In this document: piece after piece, positions 1-7,671 of the stretch | Layout of the letters: every line of letters starts with the position of its first letter | Numbering within the stretch: the first letter of the stretch is position 1 | Assembly: GCA_020025055.1 (NCBI GenBank) | Contig: JAHHST010000044.1 | Location: forward strand, 1 to 12,214 | Direction of reading: 5' to 3' | DNA: 12,214 bases | Source: Longicatena sp. | Lineage (GTDB): Bacteria; Bacillota_I; Bacilli_A; Erysipelotrichales; Erysipelotrichaceae | Notes under the pieces: model-generated | Told to the model about the DNA's origin: nothing | The model's input: the letters and a program-made list of their open reading frames with translations, nothing else | Databases searched by the model: none | Program-made: the position numbers and the translations under genes

Positions 1-1
1 T

Positions 2-409
2 GTAGGAGAAAGCACAAAAGCAACAGCAATTGTAAAACCAACAAATGCAACAAATCCAACTGTAATGTGGGAAACAACAAATCCAGAAGTACTTGCAATT
101 AGTAAAGATGGAACAATAACTGCGAAGAAAGCAGGAACAGCAACTATCATCGCAACAACTGCAAATGGAAAAAAAGCTGAGTTAGAAATTACCGTTTTAG
201 CAAATGAATCAGAAAATATGAATCCTGAAAAACCAAATATGAATAAACCAGACTCTAATATTCATAAACCAAATAAAGAAGAACTCAATAATGATCAATC
301 AAAGGATACTGTACATACGGGAGTTCATACAAATGAAGTTACTTATATTGTACTTATGATGATCGCAGGTATGATTGTATTTGGATATAGAAGACGATTT
401 TTAAAATAA
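2..409 (+). CDS. C-terminal part of a Big_2-domain cell-surface protein with a sorting-signal-like tail (5' end outside window)
   Basis: The reading frame is open from base 2 to the TAA at 407-409, giving 135 residues with no start, so the gene begins upstream. An internal ATG at 65 falls inside the domain and is not a credible start. Residues about 1-70 read as a bacterial Ig-like (Big_2) repeat: a threonine/alanine-rich beta stretch, then W-x-x-x-N-P-x-V-L-A-I, then D-G-x-I-T-A-K-K-A-G-T-A-T-I. A hydrophilic N/P/K-rich linker follows (about 73-100). The end holds V104-H-T-G-V108, a hydrophobic segment of about 18 residues and an RRR-containing tail, which is the layout of a sortase sorting signal with a degenerate TG motif. 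Such domains are common in surface adhesins and wall-bound enzymes. The functional part of this protein is not in the window. Domain call is fairly sure, wall anchoring is inference. Confidence 0.75.
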   Translation, partial: VGESTKATAIVKPTNATNPTVMWETTNPEVLAISKDGTITAKKAGTATIIATTANGKKAELEITVLANESENMNPEKPNMNKPDSNIHKPNKEELNNDQSKDTVHTGVHTNEVTYIVLMMIAGMIVFGYRRRFLK

Positions 410-556
410 TAGATGTATTTTATTCATAAATAGAATTGTATTTTTTATTGAAATAGCACAATTGTGGCATGTATATTAATCTGAACAAGATGGCTGGACA
501 GATAAACAATATAGATTCAAGTGCAATTAAAAAAATATAAATGATTGTGGAATATT

Positions 557-593
557 AAGATTTCTTGATTTTTAAATTGAGGAATCTTTTTTT
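557..593 (+). terminator. Rho-independent terminator before the pst locus
   Basis: Bases 557-570 pair with 575-588 (14 bp including G-U pairs, 4-base loop), followed directly by seven T residues at 587-593. It lies about 150 bases after the surface-protein stop and just ahead of the Pho box. It therefore separates the upstream transcript from the phosphate operon. Confidence 0.7.
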
Positions 594-619
594 ATGAGAA
601 TTTATATGAAATTGAAAAC

Positions 620-659
620 TTTACATAAATTTTACATTCTTAAGAATATGAATTTAACA
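620..659 (+). promoter_or_regulatory. Pho box: 11-bp phased TTTACA/TTAACA repeats upstream of pstS
   Basis: TTTACA occurs at 620-625 and again at 631-636, exactly 11 bases apart. A related TTAACA lies at 654-659, in about the same helical phase (two further turns on, offset by one base). The site at 642-647 between them is degenerate. Tandem TT(A/T)ACA-like hexamers spaced one helical turn apart are the known binding site of PhoP/PhoB response regulators in Firmicutes. The location directly before pstS, with phoB and phoR encoded in the same locus, supports autoregulation under phosphate starvation. Confidence 0.7.
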
Positions 660-668
660 ATTCTTTTT

Positions 669-674
669 TATGAT
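669..674 (+). promoter_or_regulatory. Candidate -10 element of the pstS promoter
   Basis: TATGAT at 669-674 begins 10 bases after the last Pho-box hexamer. No good -35 hexamer sits 17 bases upstream. That is expected for Pho promoters, where the bound activator substitutes for the -35 contact. Transcription would start near 681. Confidence 0.45.
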
Positions 675-702
675 ATAGGTGTCAAAAGAAGAGGAGAAGA
701 AT

Positions 703-1515
703 ATGAAAAAAAATAAATTGTTCGCATTAGTATTATGTGGAATGTTAGTATCTAGCTTTATGGTAGGTTGTTCAAAAAAAGAAACAAAAAATGTTTTGAC
801 AGATGGTTCTACATCAATGGAAAAAGTAATTGGTGGATTAGGTGAAGCATTTGAAAAAAGAAATGATGGAATAACATTTACGTATAATCCGACTGGTTCT
901 GGTACGGGAATTAAAGCAGTTCAAGAAGGTCGTTGTGATCTTGGACTTTCGAGTCGTGCATTAAAAGATGAGGAAAAGCAAAGTGGATTAAAAGAGACAA
1001 TACTTGCTTATGATGGAATCGCAATCATTATGCATCCAGATAATCCAATAAAAAATTTAACATTAAAAAATATTTCTGATATTTTTAGTGGAAAAATAAA
1101 AAATTGGAAAGAAGTTGGGGGAAAAGATGCAGAAATTGTTTTGATTGGTAGAGAAGCAGGAAGTGGAACAAGAGATGGGTTTGAAAGTATTACACAAACA
1201 AAAGATGCATGTAAATATCGTCAAGAATTAACATCTACAGGAGATGTGATTACAACGGTTTCTAAGAATCAAAATGCGATTGGTTATGCTTCTTTAGCAG
1301 CAATTAAAGACCAAGTGAAAGTTGTTCAAGTAGATGGTGTATCGCCATCTGAAAAAACAATTAAAGATGGTAGTTATGTTGTACAAAGACCATTTATATT
1401 TGTGACAAAGAAAGATCAAAAATTAAGTGATTCTGCTCAAAAGTTCTTTGATTTTGCTCTTTCAAAAGATGCTGTATCTTATATTTTAGATGCAGGAGCA
1501 GTTCCAGCAAAATAA
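703..1515 (+). CDS. pstS: Phosphate ABC transporter substrate-binding lipoprotein PstS
   Basis: The 270-residue protein captures inorganic phosphate outside the membrane and delivers it to PstCA. The ATG at 703 is preferred over an in-frame GTG at 679: AGGAG at 693-697 is well placed for 703, and only this start puts a lipoprotein signal at the N-terminus (KK-N-K, hydrophobic core, M-V-G-C with Cys23). Phosphate-binding landmarks are D-G-S-T-S-M at 34-39, G-S-G-T-G at 65-69, S-S-R at 83-85 and G-S-G-T-R-D at 153-158, all typical of the PstS family. Length fits Firmicute PstS. It is the first gene of the locus, under the Pho box, and is followed by a strong hairpin before pstC. Nothing appears broken. 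Confidence 0.96.
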   Translation: MKKNKLFALVLCGMLVSSFMVGCSKKETKNVLTDGSTSMEKVIGGLGEAFEKRNDGITFTYNPTGSGTGIKAVQEGRCDLGLSSRALKDEEKQSGLKETILAYDGIAIIMHPDNPIKNLTLKNISDIFSGKIKNWKEVGGKDAEIVLIGREAGSGTRDGFESITQTKDACKYRQELTSTGDVITTVSKNQNAIGYASLAAIKDQVKVVQVDGVSPSEKTIKDGSYVVQRPFIFVTKKDQKLSDSAQKFFDFALSKDAVSYILDAGAVPAK

Positions 1516-1526
1516 ACAATGTGTGT

Positions 1527-1553
1527 GGCGACTGGTTCTAGTCGCCTTTTTTT
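1527..1553 (+). terminator. Hairpin terminator/attenuator between pstS and pstC
   Basis: GGCGACT (1527-1533) pairs perfectly with AGTCGCC (1540-1546) around a 6-base loop, followed by seven T residues (1547-1553). The stem is GC-rich in an AT-rich region. It ends 11 bases after the pstS stop and 17 bases before pstC, and no other promoter is evident in that gap. It most likely causes partial termination, or stabilises the pstS transcript 3' end, so that PstS is made in excess of the membrane components. Confidence 0.85.
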
Positions 1554-1570
1554 GAGAAAGGATGGATTAG

Positions 1571-2440
1571 ATGAATGGTAGAAAACATCTTGTAGAGAAA
1601 ATTATGCATGGAATATTTTTTATATTAGGGTTTGTAACTGTTGCATGTGTATTACTGATTACGATTTATTTAATTATTTCAGGAATACCGGCAATACAAA
1701 AGATAGGATTTTTTGAATTTATATTTGGGCAGGAATGGAAATCAACTTCGGATGTTGCAAAATATGGAATTTTACCATTTATTTTAACAAGTATTTACGG
1801 AACGGCTGGTGCAATTGTAATTGGTGTTCCCATTGGTTTTTTTACTGCTGTGTATTTAGCAAAGATGGCTCCTAAAAAAATAAAGAGTGGTGCTACTGCA
1901 GCGATTGGATTATTAGCAGGAATACCATCGGTTGTATATGGACTTGTAGGAATGATGATTTTAGTTCCAGGGATTTGTGAATGGTTTCATTTATCGGATG
2001 GTGCAAGCTTATTTGCCGCAATCATTGTATTAGCAATTATGATTTTACCATCAATTATTAATGTTTCTATAACTGCATTGGAAGCTGTACCTAAAGAATA
2101 TGAAGATGCATCTTTAGCGTTAGGAGCAACTCCTGAGGAAACATGGTTTAAAGTGAGTATTCCTGCTGCAAAAAGTGGAATTGCAGCTGCTGTTGTATTA
2201 GGTGTTGGTAGAGCAATTGGAGAGGCTATGGCAGTAATGATGGTTTCAGGAAATGCACCGAATATGCCATCGTTATTTGAGAGTGTACGTTTTTTAACAA
2301 CAGCAATTGCAAGTGAAATGTCTTATTCTAGTGGTCTTCAACAACAAGCATTATTTTCTATTGCACTCATATTATTCTTTTTTATCATGTTTATGAATGC
2401 AATATTAAATTATTTTTTAAAGCGAGGTAAGGAAAGGTGA
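1571..2440 (+). CDS. pstC: Phosphate ABC transporter permease PstC
   Basis: This 289-residue integral membrane protein is one of the two channel-forming subunits of the high-affinity phosphate importer. About six hydrophobic segments are visible, starting with residues about 13-35. The cytoplasmic EAA-type coupling loop that contacts PstB is at about 176-200 (E-Y-E-D-A-S-L-A-L-G-A followed by P-A-A-K-S-G-I). The conserved G-I-P-S-V-V-Y-G-L-V-G segment is also present. The ATG at 1571 follows AAAGGA (1557-1562) by 8 bases. The stop codon TGA overlaps the likely pstA start by one base, implying translational coupling. Length and motifs are normal for the family. Confidence 0.95.
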   Translation: MNGRKHLVEKIMHGIFFILGFVTVACVLLITIYLIISGIPAIQKIGFFEFIFGQEWKSTSDVAKYGILPFILTSIYGTAGAIVIGVPIGFFTAVYLAKMAPKKIKSGATAAIGLLAGIPSVVYGLVGMMILVPGICEWFHLSDGASLFAAIIVLAIMILPSIINVSITALEAVPKEYEDASLALGATPEETWFKVSIPAAKSGIAAAVVLGVGRAIGEAMAVMMVSGNAPNMPSLFESVRFLTTAIASEMSYSSGLQQQALFSIALILFFFIMFMNAILNYFLKRGKER

Positions 2441-3306
2441 TGAAAATGCATCAAAAAGTATCAAAGAAAAGAATTGGTTATGTATACGTAGTACGATGTC
2501 TTATGATCATTTCTACCTTACTTACCTGTTCTCTTGTGATTTTTTTAATAGGATATGTTTTGGTAAAAGGATTGCCTAATATAACTTGGGAACTTTTGTC
2601 TACAAAACCAAGTTATATCACAGGAAAAATTGGAATTTTACCAGATATTTTAAATACTGTTTATATCATTATTGCTACTTTATGTTTTGTATTACCGATT
2701 GGTGTAGGGGCTGCAATCTATCTTAGTGAGTATGCGAAAAATAAAAAAATCGTAGCGATGATCGAATATGCTGCAGAAATCCTTTCTGGGATTCCTTCTA
2801 TTATTTTTGGATTAGTTGGGATGTTATTTTTCTGTCAATTTTTAAATATGAAAACATCGTTATTAGCGGGTGCACTTACACTTGTGATTATGAATTTACC
2901 AACCATTATGAGAACGACACAAGAAAGTTTAAAGACAGTTCCACAAAGTGATCGAGAAGGAGCACTTGGTCTTGGAGCAGGAAAATGGAGAATGATTCGT
3001 ACGGTTGTTTTACCAAGTTGCATAGATGGAATACTAACAGGTTGTATTTTATCTGTAGGTAGAATTTTAGGAGAATCAGCAGCATTATTATTTACCGCAG
3101 GATTTGCTCATACCATTCATGGATTTTTATCAGGATTAATGAATTCTGGTTCTACGTTAACGGTAGCATTATATTTTTATGCAAAAGAAAATGGAGAGTT
3201 TGAAATTGCATTTGCAATAGCAGCAATCTTAATGATTTTAACATTAATAATCAATGTTGGTGTTACATTAATTCAACGATATTATAAAAAAAGGAGAACA
3301 TTATGA
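2440..3306 (+). CDS. pstA: Phosphate ABC transporter permease PstA
   Basis: This is the second permease subunit, partner of PstC. I chose the ATG at 2440, which overlaps the pstC TGA (TGATG) and follows AAGGA at 2429-2433. An in-frame GTG at 2437 and an ATG at 2446 are alternatives that change only the first residues. The protein has 288 residues with about six membrane segments. It carries the family segment G-I-P-S-I-I-F-G-L-V-G and an EAA-type loop at about 172-195 (R-E-G-A-L-G-L-G-A-G-K-W). The last codons overlap the pstB start by four bases (ATGA), so expression is probably coupled. Confidence 0.95.
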   Translation: MKMHQKVSKKRIGYVYVVRCLMIISTLLTCSLVIFLIGYVLVKGLPNITWELLSTKPSYITGKIGILPDILNTVYIIIATLCFVLPIGVGAAIYLSEYAKNKKIVAMIEYAAEILSGIPSIIFGLVGMLFFCQFLNMKTSLLAGALTLVIMNLPTIMRTTQESLKTVPQSDREGALGLGAGKWRMIRTVVLPSCIDGILTGCILSVGRILGESAALLFTAGFAHTIHGFLSGLMNSGSTLTVALYFYAKENGEFEIAFAIAAILMILTLIINVGVTLIQRYYKKRRTL

Positions 3307-4058
3307 AAAATATTATTACAGTCAATGATTTATGTCTTTGGTATGGGAATCATCAAGCATTACATCATATTCATATGGATATTCCTAAAAATAGTGTGAC
3401 AGCTTTTATAGGACCATCAGGATGTGGAAAATCAACATTCTTAAAAACTTTAAATCGAATGAATGATTTAATTGATGATGTAAAAATTACTGGAGAGGTT
3501 CGTTATAATAATCAGGATATATTTTCACCATCAGTAGATGTAAATATGTTGCGAAAAGAAATCGGAATGGTCTTTCAAAAACCAAATCCTTTTCCTATGA
3601 GTATTTATGATAATGTTGCATATGGTCCACGTACACATGGAATTAAAAACAAAGTGAAATTAGATGAAATTGTGGAAAAATCATTAAAGGATGCAGCAAT
3701 TTGGGAGGAAGTAAAAGATCGATTACATAAAAGTGCAATGAGTTTATCAGGTGGACAACAACAAAGACTTTGTATTGCAAGAGCATTAGCAGTAGAACCA
3801 AAAGTATTATTAATGGATGAACCAACAAGTGCTCTAGATCCAATCTCAACTGCGAAGATTGAAGAATTAGTTACGGTATTAAAAGAGCAATATACAATAA
3901 TTATAGTGACGCATAATATGCAACAAGCAGCTAGAATTTCAGATCAAACCGCATTTTTCTTATTAGGAGAGCTTGTTGAATTAGATTCTACAAAACGATT
4001 ATTTTCACAACCAAAAGAAAAACGTACAGAAGATTATATAACAGGGAGATTTGGATAA
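3303..4058 (+). CDS. pstB: Phosphate ABC transporter ATP-binding protein PstB
   Basis: The 251-residue cytoplasmic ATPase energises phosphate import through PstCA. All nucleotide-binding elements are intact: Walker A G-P-S-G-C-G-K-S-T at 37-45, Q-loop Gln92 in the PstB-specific F-Q-K-P-N-P-F context, ABC signature L-S-G-G-Q at 148-152, Walker B L-L-M-D-E ending at Glu173, D-loop S-A-L-D at 176-179 and switch His204. Length is typical of PstB. AAAAGGAGA just upstream serves as ribosome binding site inside the end of pstA. The TAA overlaps the phoU ATG by one base. Confidence 0.97.
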   Translation: MKNIITVNDLCLWYGNHQALHHIHMDIPKNSVTAFIGPSGCGKSTFLKTLNRMNDLIDDVKITGEVRYNNQDIFSPSVDVNMLRKEIGMVFQKPNPFPMSIYDNVAYGPRTHGIKNKVKLDEIVEKSLKDAAIWEEVKDRLHKSAMSLSGGQQQRLCIARALAVEPKVLLMDEPTSALDPISTAKIEELVTVLKEQYTIIIVTHNMQQAARISDQTAFFLLGELVELDSTKRLFSQPKEKRTEDYITGRFG

Positions 4059-4732
4059 TGAGAAAGAAATTTGATGAACAACTAAAATTATTACATAAAG
4101 AATTAACAAAGATGGGTGTACTATGCGAAGATGCAATAGAAACGGTTGCGAAGTCTTTACTAAGTAGAAATCAAACATTAGAAGAAACCATGGATTCTTT
4201 AAATCATGAAATTAAACAATTAAGAAGATCCATTGAATCCCTTTGTCTAGATATCATTATGCAACAACAACCAGTTGCAAAAGATTTACGAAAAGTATCT
4301 TCAGCAATGAAGATGGTAACGGACTTAGAACGGATTGGAGAACAGGCGACGGATATGAGTAATCTGATTCTTCATTTACATGAAGCATATGTGTTTGAAT
4401 ATAATCAAATACATCAAATGGCAAAGGACACGATAAACATGGTAACAGATAGTATGGATGCTTATGTGCAAAAAGATGCTGAAAAAGCAAAACGGGTTAT
4501 TTTGTTTGATGATGTTGTTGATTTAAAATTTAAAGAGATAAAAAAAGATTTAATTCATAGAATTGCACAAAATCTAGATCAAGGAGAAGATGCTTTAGAC
4601 TTATTTATGATTGCGAAATATTTTGAAGGAATGGCAGATCATGCAGTCAATGTTGCTCGGTGGGTACATTTTTCTATTTTAGGATATTCGTTAAAAGAAA
4701 ATGGAGAAGTTGAGGGTCGCCATAATATCTAA
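4058..4732 (+). CDS. phoU: Phosphate signalling complex protein PhoU
   Basis: PhoU is a cytoplasmic all-helical protein that links the PstSCAB transporter to the sensor kinase PhoR and represses Pho signalling when phosphate is plentiful. The 224-residue product shows the expected two-fold repeat of three-helix bundles. Each repeat carries a metal-cluster motif: D89-L-E-R-I-G-E-Q-A-T-D in the first, and F-E190-G-M-A-D194-H-A-V-N in the second, which varies from the usual E-R-x-x-D-H. It starts one base inside the pstB stop (TAATG). Its position between the transporter and phoB/phoR is standard. Confidence 0.94.
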   Translation: MRKKFDEQLKLLHKELTKMGVLCEDAIETVAKSLLSRNQTLEETMDSLNHEIKQLRRSIESLCLDIIMQQQPVAKDLRKVSSAMKMVTDLERIGEQATDMSNLILHLHEAYVFEYNQIHQMAKDTINMVTDSMDAYVQKDAEKAKRVILFDDVVDLKFKEIKKDLIHRIAQNLDQGEDALDLFMIAKYFEGMADHAVNVARWVHFSILGYSLKENGEVEGRHNI

Positions 4733-4746
4733 GAACTGTATGGATA

Positions 4747-4755
4747 TGTTATAAT
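4747..4755 (+). promoter_or_regulatory. Extended -10 promoter candidate for phoB-phoR
   Basis: TG-T-TATAAT at 4747-4755 is a perfect extended -10 element in the 71-base gap between phoU and the response regulator. There is no recognisable -35 at 17-18 bases, so it would depend on the TG extension. It could supply basal two-component expression independent of the Pho box. Such AT-rich matches also arise by chance. Confidence 0.4.
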
Positions 4756-4803
4756 AATATAAAATTTAAATGCCATATGGGTAGTATAAAGGAGATGGAG
4801 CAA

Positions 4804-5490
4804 ATGATTTTTTGTGTAGAAGATGATCAATCAATTCAAAATTTGGTAATTTATACATTACAATCAACTGGATTTGAAGCAAAAGGTTTTGATAGTGGAG
4901 AAGAATTATTCAAAGCATTAACAAAGGAATTACCAGAATTGATTTTATTAGATATCATGCTTCCAGGAATGGATGGAATTACGATTTTAAAAAAATTACG
5001 CTCTACTCCAAATACAAGTGCCATACCAATTATTATGGCAACTGCCAAAGGTAGCGAATATGATAAAGTCATTGGACTTGATTTAGGAGCAGATGATTAC
5101 TTGGCAAAACCATTTGGAATGATGGAAATGGTTTCTAGAATAAAAGCGGTTTTGCGTAGAGCTTCAAAACAAACAAAAGATTGTATAACGGTTGGAAACT
5201 TAATTATGAATCCTATAAAACATACATTAACAAAAAATGGGCAACCAGTTCAACTTACATTAAAAGAATATGAAATTTTAAAACTATTGATGGAAAATGT
5301 AGGAAGGGTATTTACACGTGAACAATTGTTAGAATATATTTGGGGAAGTGATTATTATGGAGAAACACGAACGGTAGATGTACATATTGGAACATTACGT
5401 ACGAAATTAGAAGAAAGTGGGAAATATATCGAAACTGTTCGTGGTGTTGGATATCGTATGGAGGAACTACATGACAAAACGAATATTTAA
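4804..5490 (+). CDS. phoB: Response regulator of the phosphate regulon (PhoB/PhoP type, OmpR family)
   Basis: This 228-residue DNA-binding regulator would be phosphorylated by the adjacent PhoR and bind Pho boxes. The start at 4804 follows AAGGAG (4789-4794) by 9 bases; in-frame ATGs at 4777 and 4795 are poorly placed relative to it. The receiver domain (about 1-118) has the acidic pocket E6-D7-D8, phosphoacceptor Asp50 in L-D-I-M-L-P-G, Thr80 and Lys102 in K-P-F. The C-terminal winged helix (about 128-222) shows L-T-x-K-E-Y-E-I-L-K-L-L and ends with V-R-G-V-G-Y-R. Its last 20 bases overlap the phoR start. Firmicute orthologs are called PhoP or PhoB. The specific role rests on operon context and the upstream Pho box. 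Confidence 0.92.
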   Translation: MIFCVEDDQSIQNLVIYTLQSTGFEAKGFDSGEELFKALTKELPELILLDIMLPGMDGITILKKLRSTPNTSAIPIIMATAKGSEYDKVIGLDLGADDYLAKPFGMMEMVSRIKAVLRRASKQTKDCITVGNLIMNPIKHTLTKNGQPVQLTLKEYEILKLLMENVGRVFTREQLLEYIWGSDYYGETRTVDVHIGTLRTKLEESGKYIETVRGVGYRMEELHDKTNI

Positions 5491-7138
5491 GTCCATGTTC
5501 ATTGTTGCATTAAGTATTTTTGTAGCAACGATTGTGTTATTTATGGGAGTTCTTTATGGATATTTTTCAGATTTACAACAGAAACAATTACAAACACAAG
5601 CAGAATTAATCGTCCATGGTTTAGAAAATGAAGGATTATCCTATATAAAGAATCTTGATTTAGAAAATTATCGTATCACATGGATTGAAAATCATGGTCA
5701 TGTTTTATATGATAATAAAACAAATCATGATGAAATGGAAAACCATCAAACACGAGAAGAAGTTCAAGAAGCAATCAAATATGGTACAGGAGATAGTTCA
5801 AGATATTCTACAACATTAACAGAAAAATTTTATTATTATGCAGTAAAATTGAGTGATGGTAGTATTTTACGTGTCTCAACATCGCAAAAAACAGTACTCA
5901 CTCTATTGTTGAATATGGTACAACCGATTTTAATTATTTTTATATGCGCATTTATTTTCTCTTTGTTATTGGCAAATTATGCATCGAAAAAAATTGTAAA
6001 ACCTTTAAATAATGTGAATTTAGATCATCCTCTTGATAATGAAGGATATGATGAATTGTCTCCTTTATTAAGAAGAATTCATCGACAACAAATGCAAATA
6101 AAAGAAAAAAATGAAGAACTGATACAAAAAAAAGAAGAATTTACCATTATTACACAAGGGATGCAAGAAGGAATTGTATTATTGAATACCAATTTAGAAA
6201 TACTTAGTATGAATCAATGTGCTCGTCAAATTTTTCATTTTGAGGACACAAAACAAGGATTTGATTTTATATTGTTATGCCATCATGCACAATTACAAGA
6301 GTTATTAGAAAAAGCGAAAAGTGGAAAACGTGGAGAAATTATATTGACAATCCATAAAAGAATTTATCAAATTGATATCAGTCCCATTGAATCCAATGGA
6401 AATGTTTCAGGAATCGCTTTATTTATTTTCGATGTTACAGAAAAAACAAAGACAGAACAGATTCGTAAAGAATTTAGTGCGAATGTTTCTCATGAATTAA
6501 AAACGCCATTACAAACGATTTCTGGTTGTGCAGAGTTAATGATGCATGGACTAGTAAAACCGGAAGATATTTCAAAATTTTCTTCTACAATCTATGAAGA
6601 AGCACAACGTATGGTTAAATTAATTGAAGATATTATTCAATTATCTCATGTGGAAGAAGGAATTTATGAAATGGAGTGGAAACAGATAGATCTTTATGAG
6701 GTTGCTAAAGCAGTAGAAAAAAATTTAAGTATACCTGCTAAAAAAGCAAATGTAGAAGTTAGGGTGGAAGGAAAATCAACATATATAATCACAATTCCAC
6801 AATTGTTACAAACAATCTTATATAATCTATGTGAAAATGCAATTAAATATAATAAACCAGGTGGTAAAGTAAACATCTGTATTCAAGAAAATAAGGAAGA
6901 AGTTTATGTTGAAGTGAGTGATACAGGAATTGGAATTCCTAATGAATATCAGGATCGAATATTTGAAAGATTTTATCGTGTAGATCAAAGTCATTCAAAA
7001 AGAGTAGAGGGTACTGGACTTGGTTTATCGATTGTGAAACATGCTGTTCATCTTTTAAAGGGTAGCATTCGCTTAGAAAGTGAAATTGACAAAGGAACGA
7101 CAATGCAATTACGTTTTCCTAAAAAAGGGGAAAACTAA
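5471..7138 (+). CDS. phoR: Phosphate regulon sensor histidine kinase PhoR
   Basis: This 555-residue membrane kinase phosphorylates the upstream response regulator when phosphate is scarce. The ATG at 5471 follows GGAGG (5460-5464) by 6 bases. An earlier in-frame ATG at 5417, deep inside the phoB end, would add 18 unlikely residues. Layout: membrane helix about 8-32, an extracytoplasmic sensor region, second helix about 142-171, a short HAMP-like segment, a PAS domain about 223-330, HisKA with phosphoacceptor His341 in S-H-E-L-K-T-P, then the ATPase domain with N-box Asn456, G1 D-T-G-I-G-I-P at 484-490, F-box R-F-Y-R and G2 G-T-G-L-G-L at 514-519. All catalytic parts are intact. No clear terminator follows. 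Confidence 0.94.
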   Translation: MTKRIFKSMFIVALSIFVATIVLFMGVLYGYFSDLQQKQLQTQAELIVHGLENEGLSYIKNLDLENYRITWIENHGHVLYDNKTNHDEMENHQTREEVQEAIKYGTGDSSRYSTTLTEKFYYYAVKLSDGSILRVSTSQKTVLTLLLNMVQPILIIFICAFIFSLLLANYASKKIVKPLNNVNLDHPLDNEGYDELSPLLRRIHRQQMQIKEKNEELIQKKEEFTIITQGMQEGIVLLNTNLEILSMNQCARQIFHFEDTKQGFDFILLCHHAQLQELLEKAKSGKRGEIILTIHKRIYQIDISPIESNGNVSGIALFIFDVTEKTKTEQIRKEFSANVSHELKTPLQTISGCAELMMHGLVKPEDISKFSSTIYEEAQRMVKLIEDIIQLSHVEEGIYEMEWKQIDLYEVAKAVEKNLSIPAKKANVEVRVEGKSTYIITIPQLLQTILYNLCENAIKYNKPGGKVNICIQENKEEVYVEVSDTGIGIPNEYQDRIFERFYRVDQSHSKRVEGTGLGLSIVKHAVHLLKGSIRLESEIDKGTTMQLRFPKKGEN

Positions 7139-7187
7139 AAAAATATAGTGCTATTGTTGAATACTATAAATAGAAAGTGAGATTAAT

Positions 7188-7659
7188 ATGCTCACTTTTT
7201 TACGTTGTATATTATTTGTTAGTATTGGAATGTTGATGCTTGCTAGTCTTATATGGATTGTGGAATCTCCAACTTTTATAGAAAGTTTCAAGGAAGATTT
7301 TAACAGTGTTGTATGTCAAGGCACAAATCTAACTCTAGATGGTAAAGTTTTTTCGATACCTATGTTTTCAATTGTTGCTTTTAGTTTTGCGGTAGAACTT
7401 ATATCACTATCAATTGCCTCATTTTTAGGTCGTTCTATTTGTAAATGTATTTATAACGGAGAAACGCCATTTCAACATGTGATTGGAGAAAAAAATCACG
7501 TATTAGTTTTTTTCTACTAGTTTCATTCATCATAAGATGTTTTCGAGTGAGTTTTGAAGTATTTTGAATATGTTTGTGATTTTGCTAATTATTTTTAGTG
7601 TTTCTTTTATATTTGATTATGGTTGTGAGTTACAAGATGAAGTAGATGAAATTTTATAA
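7188..7659 (+). pseudogene. Broken DUF2975-family membrane protein gene
   Basis: An ATG at 7188 with AAAGTGAG upstream opens a frame of 110 codons encoding two hydrophobic segments and ending in N-G-E-T-P-F, the landmark of the DUF2975 family. It then runs into a TAG at 7518-7520. Family coding resumes in other frames: a hydrophobic stretch in the frame of base 7505, then from 7570 in a third frame a final helix ending Y-G-C-E-L-Q-D-E-V-D-E-I-L and a TAA at 7657-7659. That ending is the family's characteristic C-terminus. At least two frameshifts are therefore needed, and the middle may also have lost sequence. The broken XRE regulator gene 12 bases downstream is the usual partner of this family. 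A truncated product of 110 residues could still be made but probably lacks function. Confidence 0.8.
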
Positions 7660-7671
7660 AGGGGAATTAAA

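Noticed and set aside
679..702. GTG start for pstS adding eight residues
   Set aside because: It has no ribosome binding site, would include the Shine-Dalgarno as codons, and would bury the lipoprotein signal peptide. The ATG at 703 fits all three.
7139..7187. Promoter or terminator between phoR and the DUF2975 pseudogene
   Set aside because: TATAAA at 7165-7170 has no matching -35 or TG extension, and ATAGT/ACTAT pairing is too weak for a terminator.
7500..7570. Programmed frameshift joining the DUF2975 frames
   Set aside because: More than one shift is needed, there is no slippery site with a following structure, and the partner regulator gene carries separate lesions. Decay explains this better.
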